Part shown: one piece after another, positions 15,882-26,559 of the stretch | Position numbering within the stretch: the stretch's first letter is position 1 | Layout of the letters: every line of letters begins with the position of its first letter | Assembly: GCF_000170895.1 (NCBI RefSeq) | Contig: NZ_ABCS01000015.1 | Coordinates: 62,001-126,000 of the forward strand | Length of the DNA: 64,000 nt | Reading direction: 5' to 3' | DNA from: Plesiocystis pacifica SIR-1 | GTDB lineage: Bacteria; Myxococcota_A; Polyangia; Nannocystales; Nannocystaceae | Notes under the pieces: model-generated | What the model was told of the DNA's origin: nothing | Databases searched by the model: none | The model's input: the letters and a program-made list of their open reading frames with translations, nothing else | Translations under genes and position numbers: made by a program

Positions 15882-18245
15882 TCAGAACTGAACGCCGAGG
15901 GTCAGGCGGGCGTTGATCGGCGGGCCCGCGGTCGTGTGCAGCACGGGGATCTCCCTGGCCGGCTCGCCGGGGCGCCAGTGGCTGGCGTAGTGGTACTCGC
16001 CCTCGCGCAGCGCCTGGTTGATGAGGTTCTCGACCTCGAGGTCGACCCGGAGCCAGCGCCAGCGGTAGCCGAGGGTCGCGTCGGTCCGCACCATCGTCGC
16101 CCCCCGCGCCCCGTGGGGCAGCGTGCGCGGGGCGACGGTCAAGGCCCGGAGCCCCGCCCGGAAGCCGCTGTCGTGGGTGACCACCGCGCGCGCCCCCGCG
16201 GTCAGCCAGGGGGCGAAGGGCACCCGCGCCCCCGAGCCGACGAAGCGCGCGTCGACCATCGTCAGGTCGGCGCTGAGGCTGAGCCAGGGCAGCGGGCTCG
16301 ACGAGAGCACCAGCTCCCCGCCGAGGCGGCGCGTGCCGTTGAGGTCGAGGTTCACGCCCGAGACGTGGTCGAACACGGACTCGCGCTCGATGAAGGTGGC
16401 GAAGCCCGCGAGGCTGAAGCCGAGCCAGGCCGCCGGGGACCAGCGCGTCCCGAGCTCGACGCCGTCGGACACCGTCGCAACCGGAGCGCCGCCGGTGAAC
16501 ACCTCGTCGCCGAGGCCGACGCGGTTCGGATCGAAGCTCGAGAAGGCCCGGGCCTCCGGCGGCCGAAAGCCGCGACCGTAGGCCAGGAACAGCCCCCAGC
16601 GATCGCGCGGGCTCCACTCGGCGGTCAGCCGCGGCGAGACCACGGCGAGGGTGTCCCCGCCCCGCGCGTCGTCTTCGAGGCCGTCGCGCACGCCCACGTG
16701 GATCATGTCCACGCGCGCGCCAGCGTCGATCCGCACCCGCTCCCCCGGGGTCCAGCGCAGGCCCGCGAGCGCGTGGGCGATGAGCTGCACCCCGTCGAGC
16801 TCGCGGCGCTCGGCCAGCAGCTCGAGGCCCTGGCCCACGCTGCGCTCGCGCTGGCTGAACACGTCGCCGCGCAGCCCGAGCCCGGTCCGCAGCGCCAGAG
16901 ACTCGAGCAGCCGCGACTCGTGGGTGGCGATGAGCCCAAAGGAGCCGGTCTCCTGGACCTGGTCCCGGCGATCGCCGTGTTCCGGGTTGATCAAGAACCC
17001 GGTGAAGTTCTCCAGCAGCTCGAGGCGGCGGTAGCCCCCGTAGCCGGTCAGCGCGAACTCGTGGTCGTCGCGCTCCCAGGCGTAGCGCAGCGAGGCGAGG
17101 CCCCGCGCGCTGGTCCCTCTGGCCAGGGGATCGTAGGCCCCGCGAAAGTCGACCAGCCCCGCCTCGACGTCGTCGTTGCGCAGCGTCCCCGGGAGCTCAA
17201 AGGCGGAGTAGCTGCCCAGGCCCGTCAGGTACGCGGCCCCGCCCGCGCCGAGGTCGAACAGGCGCACGCGGCCGTTGAAGGTCCCCCGGTCGATGCGCCG
17301 CCGGTCGCCGAAGCCGTCGTCGTGGGTCGCCTCGATGCCCACGAACTGCTGGCCGTCGCCCTCGGCCGGCGAGTAGCTCGTGAACACCCGGTGGCGGTTG
17401 GTCGTGCCCGCGGTGTAGGCCGCCCGCCAGCCGCGCTCGTCCAGGGGCGTCCCGAGCTGAAAGTCTGCGGAGCCGGCCATCGCAAAGGCGCCCTGCTCGA
17501 GGGTGAAGGGGCCCTTGGTGACCACGACGCCCTGGATCAGCTCCGGGATGATCAGCGCCAGGTCGAGGTAGCCCTGGGCGTGGATGTTGGACCACTCGTT
17601 GAGCGGCAGGCCGTCGAGGGTCAGCTCGAGGTCGGCGCCGTGGATGGCGTCGAAGCCCCGCATGAAAAATTGGTGGCCCTTGCCCTCGCTGCCGTGCTGC
17701 ACGAGGGTCAAACCGGGGACCTGGCGCAGCACCTCCTCGGCGTTGCGGCGGGGCGCGGAGTCGATGTCCCGGGGCGTGAGCTGGGTGGTCGAGGCCGTCT
17801 CCGGCTGGGCGCGCGCGGGCACGGTCAGCTCGGTGACCTCTCCGCCCTCCCAGGTCAGCGCGACCGCGACCGGGCGCGCGCGGGCCTCGGGCGAGAGCTG
17901 CACCCGCGCGGCCGCGTAGTCGGGCGCGTCCAGGAGCAGGACCACCGGGCCGTCCGCGACCCCCTCGAGGGTGAAGCGGCCGTCCGCATTGGTGACGGCC
18001 GAGCGCTCCGAGCCCTCGACCTGGACGGTCACGCCCGGCACGCCGTAGTCGTCGAACTCTGCCTCCGTGACGCGCCCGGACACGGTCTCCGCGGACTCCG
18101 GCACCCTCGCCTGGGCGAGCGGCGCGGCGACCCACGCCGAGCCGAGTGTGAGCGCGAGGCTCAGGGGGAGTGCGCGTGAGAGTCGCAGTGTCCCTCTCCG
18201 TCGACGTGGCCGAGGGTCCCGCCCTGCGCGACGAGCCAGGCCCAC
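15882..18245 (-). CDS. TonB-dependent outer-membrane receptor, probably for nickel
   Basis: About 787 residues. After a signal peptide (RALPLSLALTLGSAWVAAP) comes a carboxypeptidase-regulatory-like domain (SGRVTEAEFDDYGVPGVTVQ, TNADGRFTLEGV). A plug follows (RNAEEVLRQVPGLTLVQHGS, FFMRGFDAIHGADLELTLDG), then a 22-strand-type barrel ending in Phe (LTLGVQF). It would import a metal complex across the outer membrane using TonB-ExbBD energy. It is last in a minus-strand series headed by nikR, so nickel is the likely cargo. The GTG start at 18245 overlaps the upstream gene by 85 nt and gives a long basic n-region; a later non-ATG start is possible. Confidence 0.9.
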   Translation of the reverse strand: MGLARRAGRDPRPRRRRGTLRLSRALPLSLALTLGSAWVAAPLAQARVPESAETVSGRVTEAEFDDYGVPGVTVQVEGSERSAVTNADGRFTLEGVADGPVVLLLDAPDYAAARVQLSPEARARPVAVALTWEGGEVTELTVPARAQPETASTTQLTPRDIDSAPRRNAEEVLRQVPGLTLVQHGSEGKGHQFFMRGFDAIHGADLELTLDGLPLNEWSNIHAQGYLDLALIIPELIQGVVVTKGPFTLEQGAFAMAGSADFQLGTPLDERGWRAAYTAGTTNRHRVFTSYSPAEGDGQQFVGIEATHDDGFGDRRRIDRGTFNGRVRLFDLGAGGAAYLTGLGSYSAFELPGTLRNDDVEAGLVDFRGAYDPLARGTSARGLASLRYAWERDDHEFALTGYGGYRRLELLENFTGFLINPEHGDRRDQVQETGSFGLIATHESRLLESLALRTGLGLRGDVFSQRERSVGQGLELLAERRELDGVQLIAHALAGLRWTPGERVRIDAGARVDMIHVGVRDGLEDDARGGDTLAVVSPRLTAEWSPRDRWGLFLAYGRGFRPPEARAFSSFDPNRVGLGDEVFTGGAPVATVSDGVELGTRWSPAAWLGFSLAGFATFIERESVFDHVSGVNLDLNGTRRLGGELVLSSSPLPWLSLSADLTMVDARFVGSGARVPFAPWLTAGARAVVTHDSGFRAGLRALTVAPRTLPHGARGATMVRTDATLGYRWRWLRVDLEVENLINQALREGEYHYASHWRPGEPAREIPVLHTTAGPPINARLTLGVQF

Positions 18246-18907
18246 AGATCCTCGACCTCGCCGGCGCTCCCGGGGTCGTAGCCGCCGATGTCCGCGGCCT
18301 CGAGCTCTGCGCGGGTGATCGCGCCGTCGTCGTCGGCGTCCGCGTCCGCGAGGGCCTGGAAGACCACCTGGGGCTCCTCCGCGACCAGGCTGTCGTAGAA
18401 GAAGTGGTCGGCGTGGACCGTGACCTGGAAGGTCGCCGCGCCGCCGTCGCTGACCGCCGTGGTGGTCTCGCAGGCGCTGTAGTGGGTCTCGCCCTCGAAC
18501 ACCCAGTCGAAGGTCTTGGTCACGCCCTCCTTGGTCGCCGAGCCCTGCATCGCGACGCGGGTGATCGCGTAGCTCGAGTCCGAGTGGTCGCCCGCCGGGA
18601 CCCTCGCGCTGCCCACGGGGTGGCCCGCGCCCTCGGTGCCCACGGACAGATCGATGGACTCGGCCTCGACGATCTCGACGCCGCCGACGGTGACCTCCGC
18701 GACGCTGACGTCGAAGCGGTCGAAGCTCACCGACCAGCCGTCGGCCATCGCCTCGGCCGGGATGCCCAGCTCGATGAAGTCCTCGCCGTAGACGGTGACC
18801 TCGACCTCGCCCTCGCCCTCCTCGCCCGCGCAGGCGGGGAGCAGCGCGGCGCAGCAGGCCAGCGAGAGGAAGACACGCGCGGTGTTAGTTTTGAAGTGCG
18901 ACTGCAT
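18161..18907 (-). CDS. Lipoprotein of the nickel operon, with EF-hand-like loop and His-rich tail
   Basis: This 248-residue protein has leader MQSHFKTNTARVFLSLACCA and lipobox LLPAC. The middle resembles its upstream neighbour (both carry GSATK-D/E-GVT followed by a hydrophobic strand), so the two are paralogues. A calcium-type EF-hand loop occurs near 203-215 (DADADDDGAITRAEL), and the protein ends with HVDGEGHCDSHAHSP, a potential metal ligand cluster. It overlaps the preceding gene by 23 nt and the receptor start downstream. A role as a surface or periplasmic metal-binding partner of the TonB receptor is inferred. Confidence 0.8.
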   Translation of the reverse strand: MQSHFKTNTARVFLSLACCAALLPACAGEEGEGEVEVTVYGEDFIELGIPAEAMADGWSVSFDRFDVSVAEVTVGGVEIVEAESIDLSVGTEGAGHPVGSARVPAGDHSDSSYAITRVAMQGSATKEGVTKTFDWVFEGETHYSACETTTAVSDGGAATFQVTVHADHFFYDSLVAEEPQVVFQALADADADDDGAITRAELEAADIGGYDPGSAGEVEDLWAWLVAQGGTLGHVDGEGHCDSHAHSP

Positions 18908-19700
18908 AGTGATCGTGGGTTTGGAGCGTGCGTCGAAAGAGGTCGTAGGCGGCCGCGAGCTCGGCCTCGGCCGCGTCGGGCTGGATGACGAGCTCGCCGT
19001 CGCCGTCCGCGTCGAGGGCCGCGAAGTCGAGGCCGTCGAACAGGGTGTCGCCCTCGAGCGCGTCCGCCGTGTTGAAGCGCAGGGCCAGGGTGCCGGCGGC
19101 GTCCTCGTCGAGGCTGGCGTCGAAGGGGGCGCCGACCAGCTCGCGGTCCTCCGGGGAGTCCACGACGATGGTGAAGGCCGTGGTCACGCCGTCCTTGGTG
19201 GCGGAGCCAGAGACGATCGCGGTGTGCCCGACGAGGGGGTCTTCGGCGTCGAGGTCCTCGGCCGAGCCGCGCCCGAAGCCGAAGTTCGCCGCGCTGTAGG
19301 TCGTGGCGATCAAGGTGGCCACGCCCAGCTCTCGCCCCTCGTCCGCCGGCCAGTCGACCACGAAGGCGCCGAGCAGCTCCCCGGTCACCTCGCCGCCCTG
19401 GTAGTGCCCGGGGTGGGCGTGGGCCATGGGGATGAGCAACCCGTGGACCAGCCCGCCCGGCGAGGACACGGGCGCGGACTCGGCGTGCACCTCGCCCGCG
19501 ACCGTGAACACGAGGTCCTCGATGGCGATCCGCGCCGAGCTCAGCTCGACCGCGTAGCCCAGGTCCGTGGTGACCGGGACGGCCCCCGAGGCGTCGACCA
19601 CCACGGGCAAGTCGACGCGCGGGGCCTCGCTGGGCGCGGCGCAGGCCACCGCGCCCGTGAGCACCAGCGAAGCCACGACGCAGGCCGAGCCCCGGGTCAC
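18885..19700 (-). CDS. Lipoprotein of the nickel operon with His-rich segment
   Basis: This 271-residue protein starts at GTG 19700, which overlaps the nikR stop (GTGA), indicating translational coupling. The leader MTRGSACVVASLVLTGAVAC gives Cys20 as lipid site. The mature protein has MAHAHPGHYQGG, a His-rich motif suited to metal binding, then beta-rich sequence with SGSATKDGVTTAFTI shared with the next gene. A Ca-binding-like ALDADGDGELV occurs near 233. Together with nikR and the receptor it probably forms a nickel acquisition system; the exact job is unknown. Confidence 0.8.
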   Translation of the reverse strand: MTRGSACVVASLVLTGAVACAAPSEAPRVDLPVVVDASGAVPVTTDLGYAVELSSARIAIEDLVFTVAGEVHAESAPVSSPGGLVHGLLIPMAHAHPGHYQGGEVTGELLGAFVVDWPADEGRELGVATLIATTYSAANFGFGRGSAEDLDAEDPLVGHTAIVSGSATKDGVTTAFTIVVDSPEDRELVGAPFDASLDEDAAGTLALRFNTADALEGDTLFDGLDFAALDADGDGELVIQPDAAEAELAAAYDLFRRTLQTHDHYAVALQN

Positions 19701-20122
19701 GTCAGCGCCCCCGGCAAGTCGGCGCGGCTGTAGACCGCCCGGCCGTGCAGCACCCCGGGCAGGCCGATGAGGTGGTTGGCGACGTGCTTGATCTCGTCGG
19801 GGTGCCCGCGGAGCACGACGACCTCGAGGCAGGCGTGCTCGGACACGTGGATGTGCATCGACGAGAGCACCACGTCGTGGTGCTCGTGGCCGTGCTCCTC
19901 GATCTGCCGGGACAGGCGGCGCTTGGCGTGGTCGTAGATCAAGGTCACCGAGGCGACCGCCTCCTCGGCGCCCTCGCCCCACTCCTCCTCGACGAGGCGC
20001 GCCCGGATCAGGTCGCGCACCGCCTCGGATCGGTTGCCGTGGCCGCTGTTTTCGACGAAGCGATCGAAGCGGTCCATGAGCTCTTGTTCAATCGATAAAC
20101 TGGCGCGGACGAGGTCAGACAT
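19697..20122 (-). CDS. nikR: Nickel-responsive transcriptional regulator NikR
   Basis: This 141-residue protein has an N-terminal ribbon-helix-helix (LVRASLSIEQELMDRFDRFV, GNRSEAVRDLIRARL) and a C-terminal ACT-like nickel domain. The high-affinity Ni ligands are all present: His79 in HGHEHHD, His90 and His92 in MHIHV, and Cys98 in HACLE, matching E. coli His76, His87, His89 and Cys95. As a tetramer it represses nickel uptake genes when nickel is sufficient. The ATG at 20122 is chosen because upstream frame extension would run through the operator at 20136-20163. It heads the operon, so autoregulation is likely. Confidence 0.95.
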   Translation of the reverse strand: MSDLVRASLSIEQELMDRFDRFVENSGHGNRSEAVRDLIRARLVEEEWGEGAEEAVASVTLIYDHAKRRLSRQIEEHGHEHHDVVLSSMHIHVSEHACLEVVVLRGHPDEIKHVANHLIGLPGVLHGRAVYSRADLPGALT

Positions 20123-20135
20123 CGTTTTGAGACCG

Positions 20136-20163
20136 GTGTTACGAGTCTCAAACCATGTAACAC
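20136..20163 (-). promoter_or_regulatory. NikR operator (GTGTTAC-N14-GTAACAC)
   Basis: A perfect 7+7 inverted repeat (8+8 if flanking GG/CC is counted) with 14-nt spacer lies 14 bases upstream of the nikR ATG. GTGTTAC-N13/14-GTAACAC is, from memory, the NikR site described for Geobacter. A second, overlapping inverted repeat TTTGAGAC-N11-GTCTCAAA sits at about 20125-20151. No -35/-10 was assigned. Confidence 0.85.
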
Positions 20164-20216
20164 CGTCTCTGCGCGCGGTCAATTGCGCGCGTCGTTTCGC
20201 TTGGATGTCGCGCCCC

Positions 20217-22844
<2,628 letters not shown>

Positions 22845-22953
22845 GGACGCAGGTTAGCAAGAAGCGGCGAAGGTCAAAGCCGCCGGCGCGGGCAGACCCG
22901 AGCGCGGACCAGATCGCGGCCCTCGGCGCCCCCGCGCCGGCTATGCTCGCGCC

Positions 22954-24909
22954 ATGCGTGCCCGCCTCGAGCTCCTCGCCCCGTGCACCCTGCTCGCCCT
23001 CGCCCTGGCCGCCCTCGCGCCCCAGCCCGGCGTGGGGGCCCGCGCGAGCACCAGCGCCCCCGCGCCCGCGAGCTCCCATGCCGACGCGAGCCCGAGCGCA
23101 GCGCGGACCCCCCTGGACTACCGGGTGTCCATGGCACAGCCGCAGCGCCACGAGTTCACGCTGAGTTTGCGCTTTGCCGATCTACCAGGCCCGAGCGCGA
23201 CTGTGGAGCTACCCAAGTGGAACCCCGGCGCCTACCACCTCACCAACGCCCACCGCAACGTGCGCGGCGTGGTCGCCCGCCCGCTCGAGTCCGGCGATGA
23301 CGCGACCTTCCCGGTGCGCAAGCTCGACGAGAACACCTGGCTGGTCGAGCACGGCGGCGCGCCCTTCCAGCTCGACTACCGGGTCTACTGCGGGAGCTAC
23401 CGGGGCATCGACGAGTGCTTCCTCGACGACTCGATGGGCTTTTTCAACGCGGCCTACCTGTTCATGTACGCCGTCGGCCACAAGCACCGGCCGATCACCC
23501 TGACCGTCGACGACCTCCCCGGGGGCGAGGACGCGGCCGTGGCCACGGGCCTGCCCGACGCGCCCAAGCTGCCCCGCAAGCTGCGCGGGCGAAAGTTCTG
23601 GGCCGAGCACTACGACGCGCTGGTCGACAGCCCGGTCCACGCCGGCGCCTTCGAGACCCTCGAGTTCGAGCTCCACGGTCGACCCGTCGCCATGGTCATG
23701 GCCGGGGCCATGGCCGACGAGGGGGTCTACGAGGCCGCCGCCATCCGCGGCGAGGTCCAGCGGATCACCGAGACCTCCGCGGCCATCTTTGGCCCCCCCG
23801 AGACCGCCCTGCCCTTCGCCGACTACACCTTCATCTACCACCTGCGCCCGGACACCGGCGGCGGCCTCGAGCACCGCAACTCCACGGTCATCGGCGTCGA
23901 CCCCTGGGACTTCGCCGACGCCCGCGGGCGCCAGCGCTTTTGGTCCGTGACCGCCCACGAGTTCTTCCACCTGTGGAACGTCAAGCGCATCCGCCCCGCC
24001 GTGCTCGGGCCCTTCGACTACGATCGGGAGGTCCACACGACCATGCTGTGGTTCTCCGAGGGCTTCACCAGCTACTACGCCGCGCTGATCCTCGCCCGCG
24101 CCGGCCTCGTCGACGAGCGCGGCACCCTGGCCTCCCTCGCCCGGCGGATCCGCGCCGTCGAGCTGCGCCCCGGCAACGCGCTGATCAGCGTCGAGCAGGC
24201 CTCGTGGGAGACCTGGGCCAAGCCCGACGACTACGACAAGGCCCACTACTCCTACTACGACAAGGGCGCGGCCCTGGGGCTGATCCTCGACCTGCAGCTG
24301 CGCGCCTCGAGCCGCGGCCAGCGGAGCACGGACACGGTGTTCCAGGAGCTGTGGCGGCGCTGGCTCGACACCGGCCTGGGCCTGACGCCCGCCGAGCTCG
24401 AGCAGGTCTTCGTCGACCAGGCCGGCCCCGACCCCGCGGGCGAAGAGGCCGTGCGCGCCATCTTCCGCGACCACGTCCGCGGCACCGCGCCCATCGACTA
24501 CGACCGCTACCTCGGCCTGGCCGGCTACCGCCTCGAGCGGGTCGTCGATGACCCCGGGCCGTGGATCGACGCCGCCGCGATCTGGGACGGCGAGCAGCTC
24601 GTGCTCCGCAGCGTCAAGCACGGCGGCCCGGCCGACGCCGCGGGCCTTGGAGACGGCGACGCGCTCGTGGCCATCGACGGCCACGGCGTGTCCGACGACA
24701 GCTACCCGCGGCAGCTGAAGTCCCTGACCATCGGCGAGCCGCACAGCTTCACCGTGCTCCGCGGCGGGCGGACCGTCGAGGCCGAGGTCGTGCCCGTCGA
24801 GGGCGGCAAGCAGCGCTTCACCATCGTCGAGGTCGACGAGCCCACGGCCGCCCAGACCCTGCTGCGGCGGCAGTGGCTCGGGCTGCCCGAGGGCGCCCCG
24901 ACCCGCTGA
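22954..24909 (+). CDS. M61-family (glycyl aminopeptidase-like) metallopeptidase with PDZ domain
   Basis: This 651-residue protein has an N-terminal signal peptide (LLAPCTLLALALAALAPQPG), then the M61 N-terminal beta domain (ATVELPKWNPGAYHLTNAHR). The gluzincin active site HEFFHLWNVKRIRP lies near 334, with the third zinc ligand in WFSEGF near 366. The C-terminal third holds a PDZ domain (LRSVKHGGPADAAGLGDGDA, LVAIDGHGVSDDSY). Members are periplasmic aminopeptidases with preference for N-terminal Gly/Ala. It is transcribed divergently from the kinase gene on its left, with a 109-base gap. All catalytic residues are present. Confidence 0.95.
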   Translation: MRARLELLAPCTLLALALAALAPQPGVGARASTSAPAPASSHADASPSAARTPLDYRVSMAQPQRHEFTLSLRFADLPGPSATVELPKWNPGAYHLTNAHRNVRGVVARPLESGDDATFPVRKLDENTWLVEHGGAPFQLDYRVYCGSYRGIDECFLDDSMGFFNAAYLFMYAVGHKHRPITLTVDDLPGGEDAAVATGLPDAPKLPRKLRGRKFWAEHYDALVDSPVHAGAFETLEFELHGRPVAMVMAGAMADEGVYEAAAIRGEVQRITETSAAIFGPPETALPFADYTFIYHLRPDTGGGLEHRNSTVIGVDPWDFADARGRQRFWSVTAHEFFHLWNVKRIRPAVLGPFDYDREVHTTMLWFSEGFTSYYAALILARAGLVDERGTLASLARRIRAVELRPGNALISVEQASWETWAKPDDYDKAHYSYYDKGAALGLILDLQLRASSRGQRSTDTVFQELWRRWLDTGLGLTPAELEQVFVDQAGPDPAGEEAVRAIFRDHVRGTAPIDYDRYLGLAGYRLERVVDDPGPWIDAAAIWDGEQLVLRSVKHGGPADAAGLGDGDALVAIDGHGVSDDSYPRQLKSLTIGEPHSFTVLRGGRTVEAEVVPVEGGKQRFTIVEVDEPTAAQTLLRRQWLGLPEGAPTR

Positions 24910-25118
24910 GCGAGACTCTGCTCGCCTTGCCCCGGTCCACGCGAGCTGCGACCCGGAGGAGGCCCAGCCCTCGCCGCTGCTGCGCGAGCTCGTCGACAGC
25001 TTTGGCGAGGCGGGGCTCGACTGCAACGCCTGCGAGCACGTCGGCATCGCCGCGCTCTGACTCGAAGATTCACTCCGGCTCCAGCGGCAGGAGCTGACCG
25101 CGGATGTCCCCGTAGTAG
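24910..25118. other. Scrambled patch with two apparent gene-end fragments
   Basis: Plus strand, frame from about 24930 to stop at 25060: reads as the end of a protein (HASCDPEEAQPSPLLRELVD then FGEAGLDCNACEHVGIAAL) but has no start, because the M61 stop lies just upstream in another frame. Minus strand, 25123 down to about 25073: [17 protein letters not shown] and stop, with coding-like third positions. Neither was recognised. They abut a dcd gene that lacks its N-terminus, so the patch looks like deletion remnants or a misassembly. Confidence 0.45.
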
Positions 25119-25591
25119 AGCATCGACCTGCGCCTCGGCTCGCACTTCGCCCTCTACCGCCAGCCCCTCGTCCCCTTCCTCGACGCCCGCGACGCGGCCA
25201 GCATCGAGCAGCACGTCGAGCACATCGAGATCCCCGAGCGGGAGGGCTTCGTGCTGCAACCTGGGCCTTCGCCCTCGGCACGACCCTCGAGCGCGTGCGC
25301 GTGCCGGCCGATCTGGTCGCCCGCGTCGAGGGCCGCAGCAGCATCGGCCGCCTCGCCGTGGTCGTCCACGCCACCGCCGGCTTCATCGACCCGGGCTTCG
25401 AAGGCCAGATCACCCTCGAGCTGTCCAACCTGGGCCGCTGCGCGGTCAAGCTCTACCCCGGCATGCGGATCAGCCAGATCGTGTTCCACGAGATGAAGAG
25501 CCCCGCCGAGCGCCCCTACGGAGCGGCGCGCGGCAGCAAGTACCAGGGCCAGGAGGGGCCGGTGGCCTCCCGCATCGGCAAGGATCGCTGA
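25119..25591 (+). pseudogene. dcd: dCTP deaminase-like gene, N-terminally truncated and frameshifted
   Basis: The first readable codons after two in-frame TAGs give [15 protein letters not shown] and REGFVLQPG, the part of Dcd following the usual LQPSSIDLRLG. About 30 N-terminal residues (with MLLSDRDI) are missing. After QPG the frame breaks; one G added to GGG at 25263-25265 restores [14 protein letters not shown]. The rest is intact: [38 protein letters not shown] and a C-terminal [12 protein letters not shown]. The R-S-S-IGR and GFIDPGF motifs are diagnostic of the Dcd/DUT trimer, which normally makes dUMP precursor from dCTP. As sequenced it cannot make a functional enzyme. Confidence 0.82.
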
Positions 25592-25600
25592 GCCCAACGC

Positions 25601-26506
25601 TCAGCCCCGGGCGATAGACTGGCGCAGGGCCTCGCGCATGCTCGCGACGATCGTCGCCCCGCCCAGGTCCAGGCCCTCGTGGACCAGCTCGAGGGCGATC
25701 GCCGGCCGAATGCCCGCGACGAGGGTGTTCACGCCGACCAGGCCCGTGGCCGCGATCAGCCGGCCCAACCAGCTGACGACCCGCATCGAGGCCCGCGCCA
25801 GCCCGGTCAGGTCGAGGATCAGCGACTTCGTCCCCGCCCGCGCGACCGCGTCGAGGATGGTCGCGCTGAGCTCCTCGAGGGCGTCCTCGGGCAGGTTGCC
25901 GAGCACCGGGACCATCACCACGCCGTCGCCCACGGGGATCACCGGCATGGCCAGGCGCTGGATCTCCGCCTGCTGGACCCCGATCATCTCGAGCTGCGCT
26001 GCGAGCCTGCGCTCGCGGGCCTTGAACGCGGACAGCTCGTGCCAGACCACGAGCATCGCCGGGCCGCGGGCGAGCTCCACGGGCGTCAGGCTGACCTGCA
26101 CGGGGAAGTGCTCGCCGTCGAGGCGCCGGTGCATCCACTCGAAGGAGTGGTAGCCCCGCGCGCGGGCCGTACCGTCCATCTCGCGGCTCTTCTCCATGGA
26201 CTCGCGCCCGTCCGGCTGGCGCTCGGGGGAGAACTCCGCGGGGTGGCGCTTCAGGAAGTCCTGCTTGTCCGCGGCCCGCATCATCGTCAGGGCCTGAGAG
26301 TTGCAATCGATGATGCCGCTGTCGTCGAACAAGAACAGCGCGTCCGAGGCGTGCTCGAACATCACCCGAAAGATCTCGCTCGCGTCCTCGGTCTGGACCC
26401 GCAGCGCCCGCTCGCGCGCGAGCTCGACGCGCAGGCTCTCGACCTCGCGCTCGAGCGCACGCAGCCGGTCATCCGAGTCCACCACGGCCCCAGTACATCG
26501 AGCCAC
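25601..26506 (-). CDS. PAS-STAS regulator (RsbR-like)
   Basis: This 301-residue protein has a coiled-coil at residues 12-40 (DDRLRALEREVESLRVELAR) and a PAS domain at about 45-160 (FRVMFEHASDALFLFDDSGI, FEWMHRRLDGEHFPVQVSLT). A C-terminal STAS domain at about 185-295 follows the RsbR pattern (MPVIPVGDGVVMVPVLGNL, KSLILDLTGLARASMRVVS). RsbR/RsbS-type proteins sit in stressosome-like or kinase-controlled partner-switch modules; the Thr in LDLTG matches the phosphorylatable region. No kinase partner is adjacent. A signalling role in the cytosol is likely; the signal is unknown. Confidence 0.88.
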   Translation of the reverse strand: MARCTGAVVDSDDRLRALEREVESLRVELARERALRVQTEDASEIFRVMFEHASDALFLFDDSGIIDCNSQALTMMRAADKQDFLKRHPAEFSPERQPDGRESMEKSREMDGTARARGYHSFEWMHRRLDGEHFPVQVSLTPVELARGPAMLVVWHELSAFKARERRLAAQLEMIGVQQAEIQRLAMPVIPVGDGVVMVPVLGNLPEDALEELSATILDAVARAGTKSLILDLTGLARASMRVVSWLGRLIAATGLVGVNTLVAGIRPAIALELVHEGLDLGGATIVASMREALRQSIARG

Positions 26507-26559
26507 TCAGGCCCTTGTCAACCTCTCGCCCATCCGCGGGTCTGGCCGAGGGCCTCGGG

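Noticed and set aside
15432-18179. A 915-codon plus-strand frame over the repeats and receptor gene
   Set aside because: It reads through repeats A and B (RRHALPAPRPRL-type strings) and then antisense to the TonB receptor; no family features.
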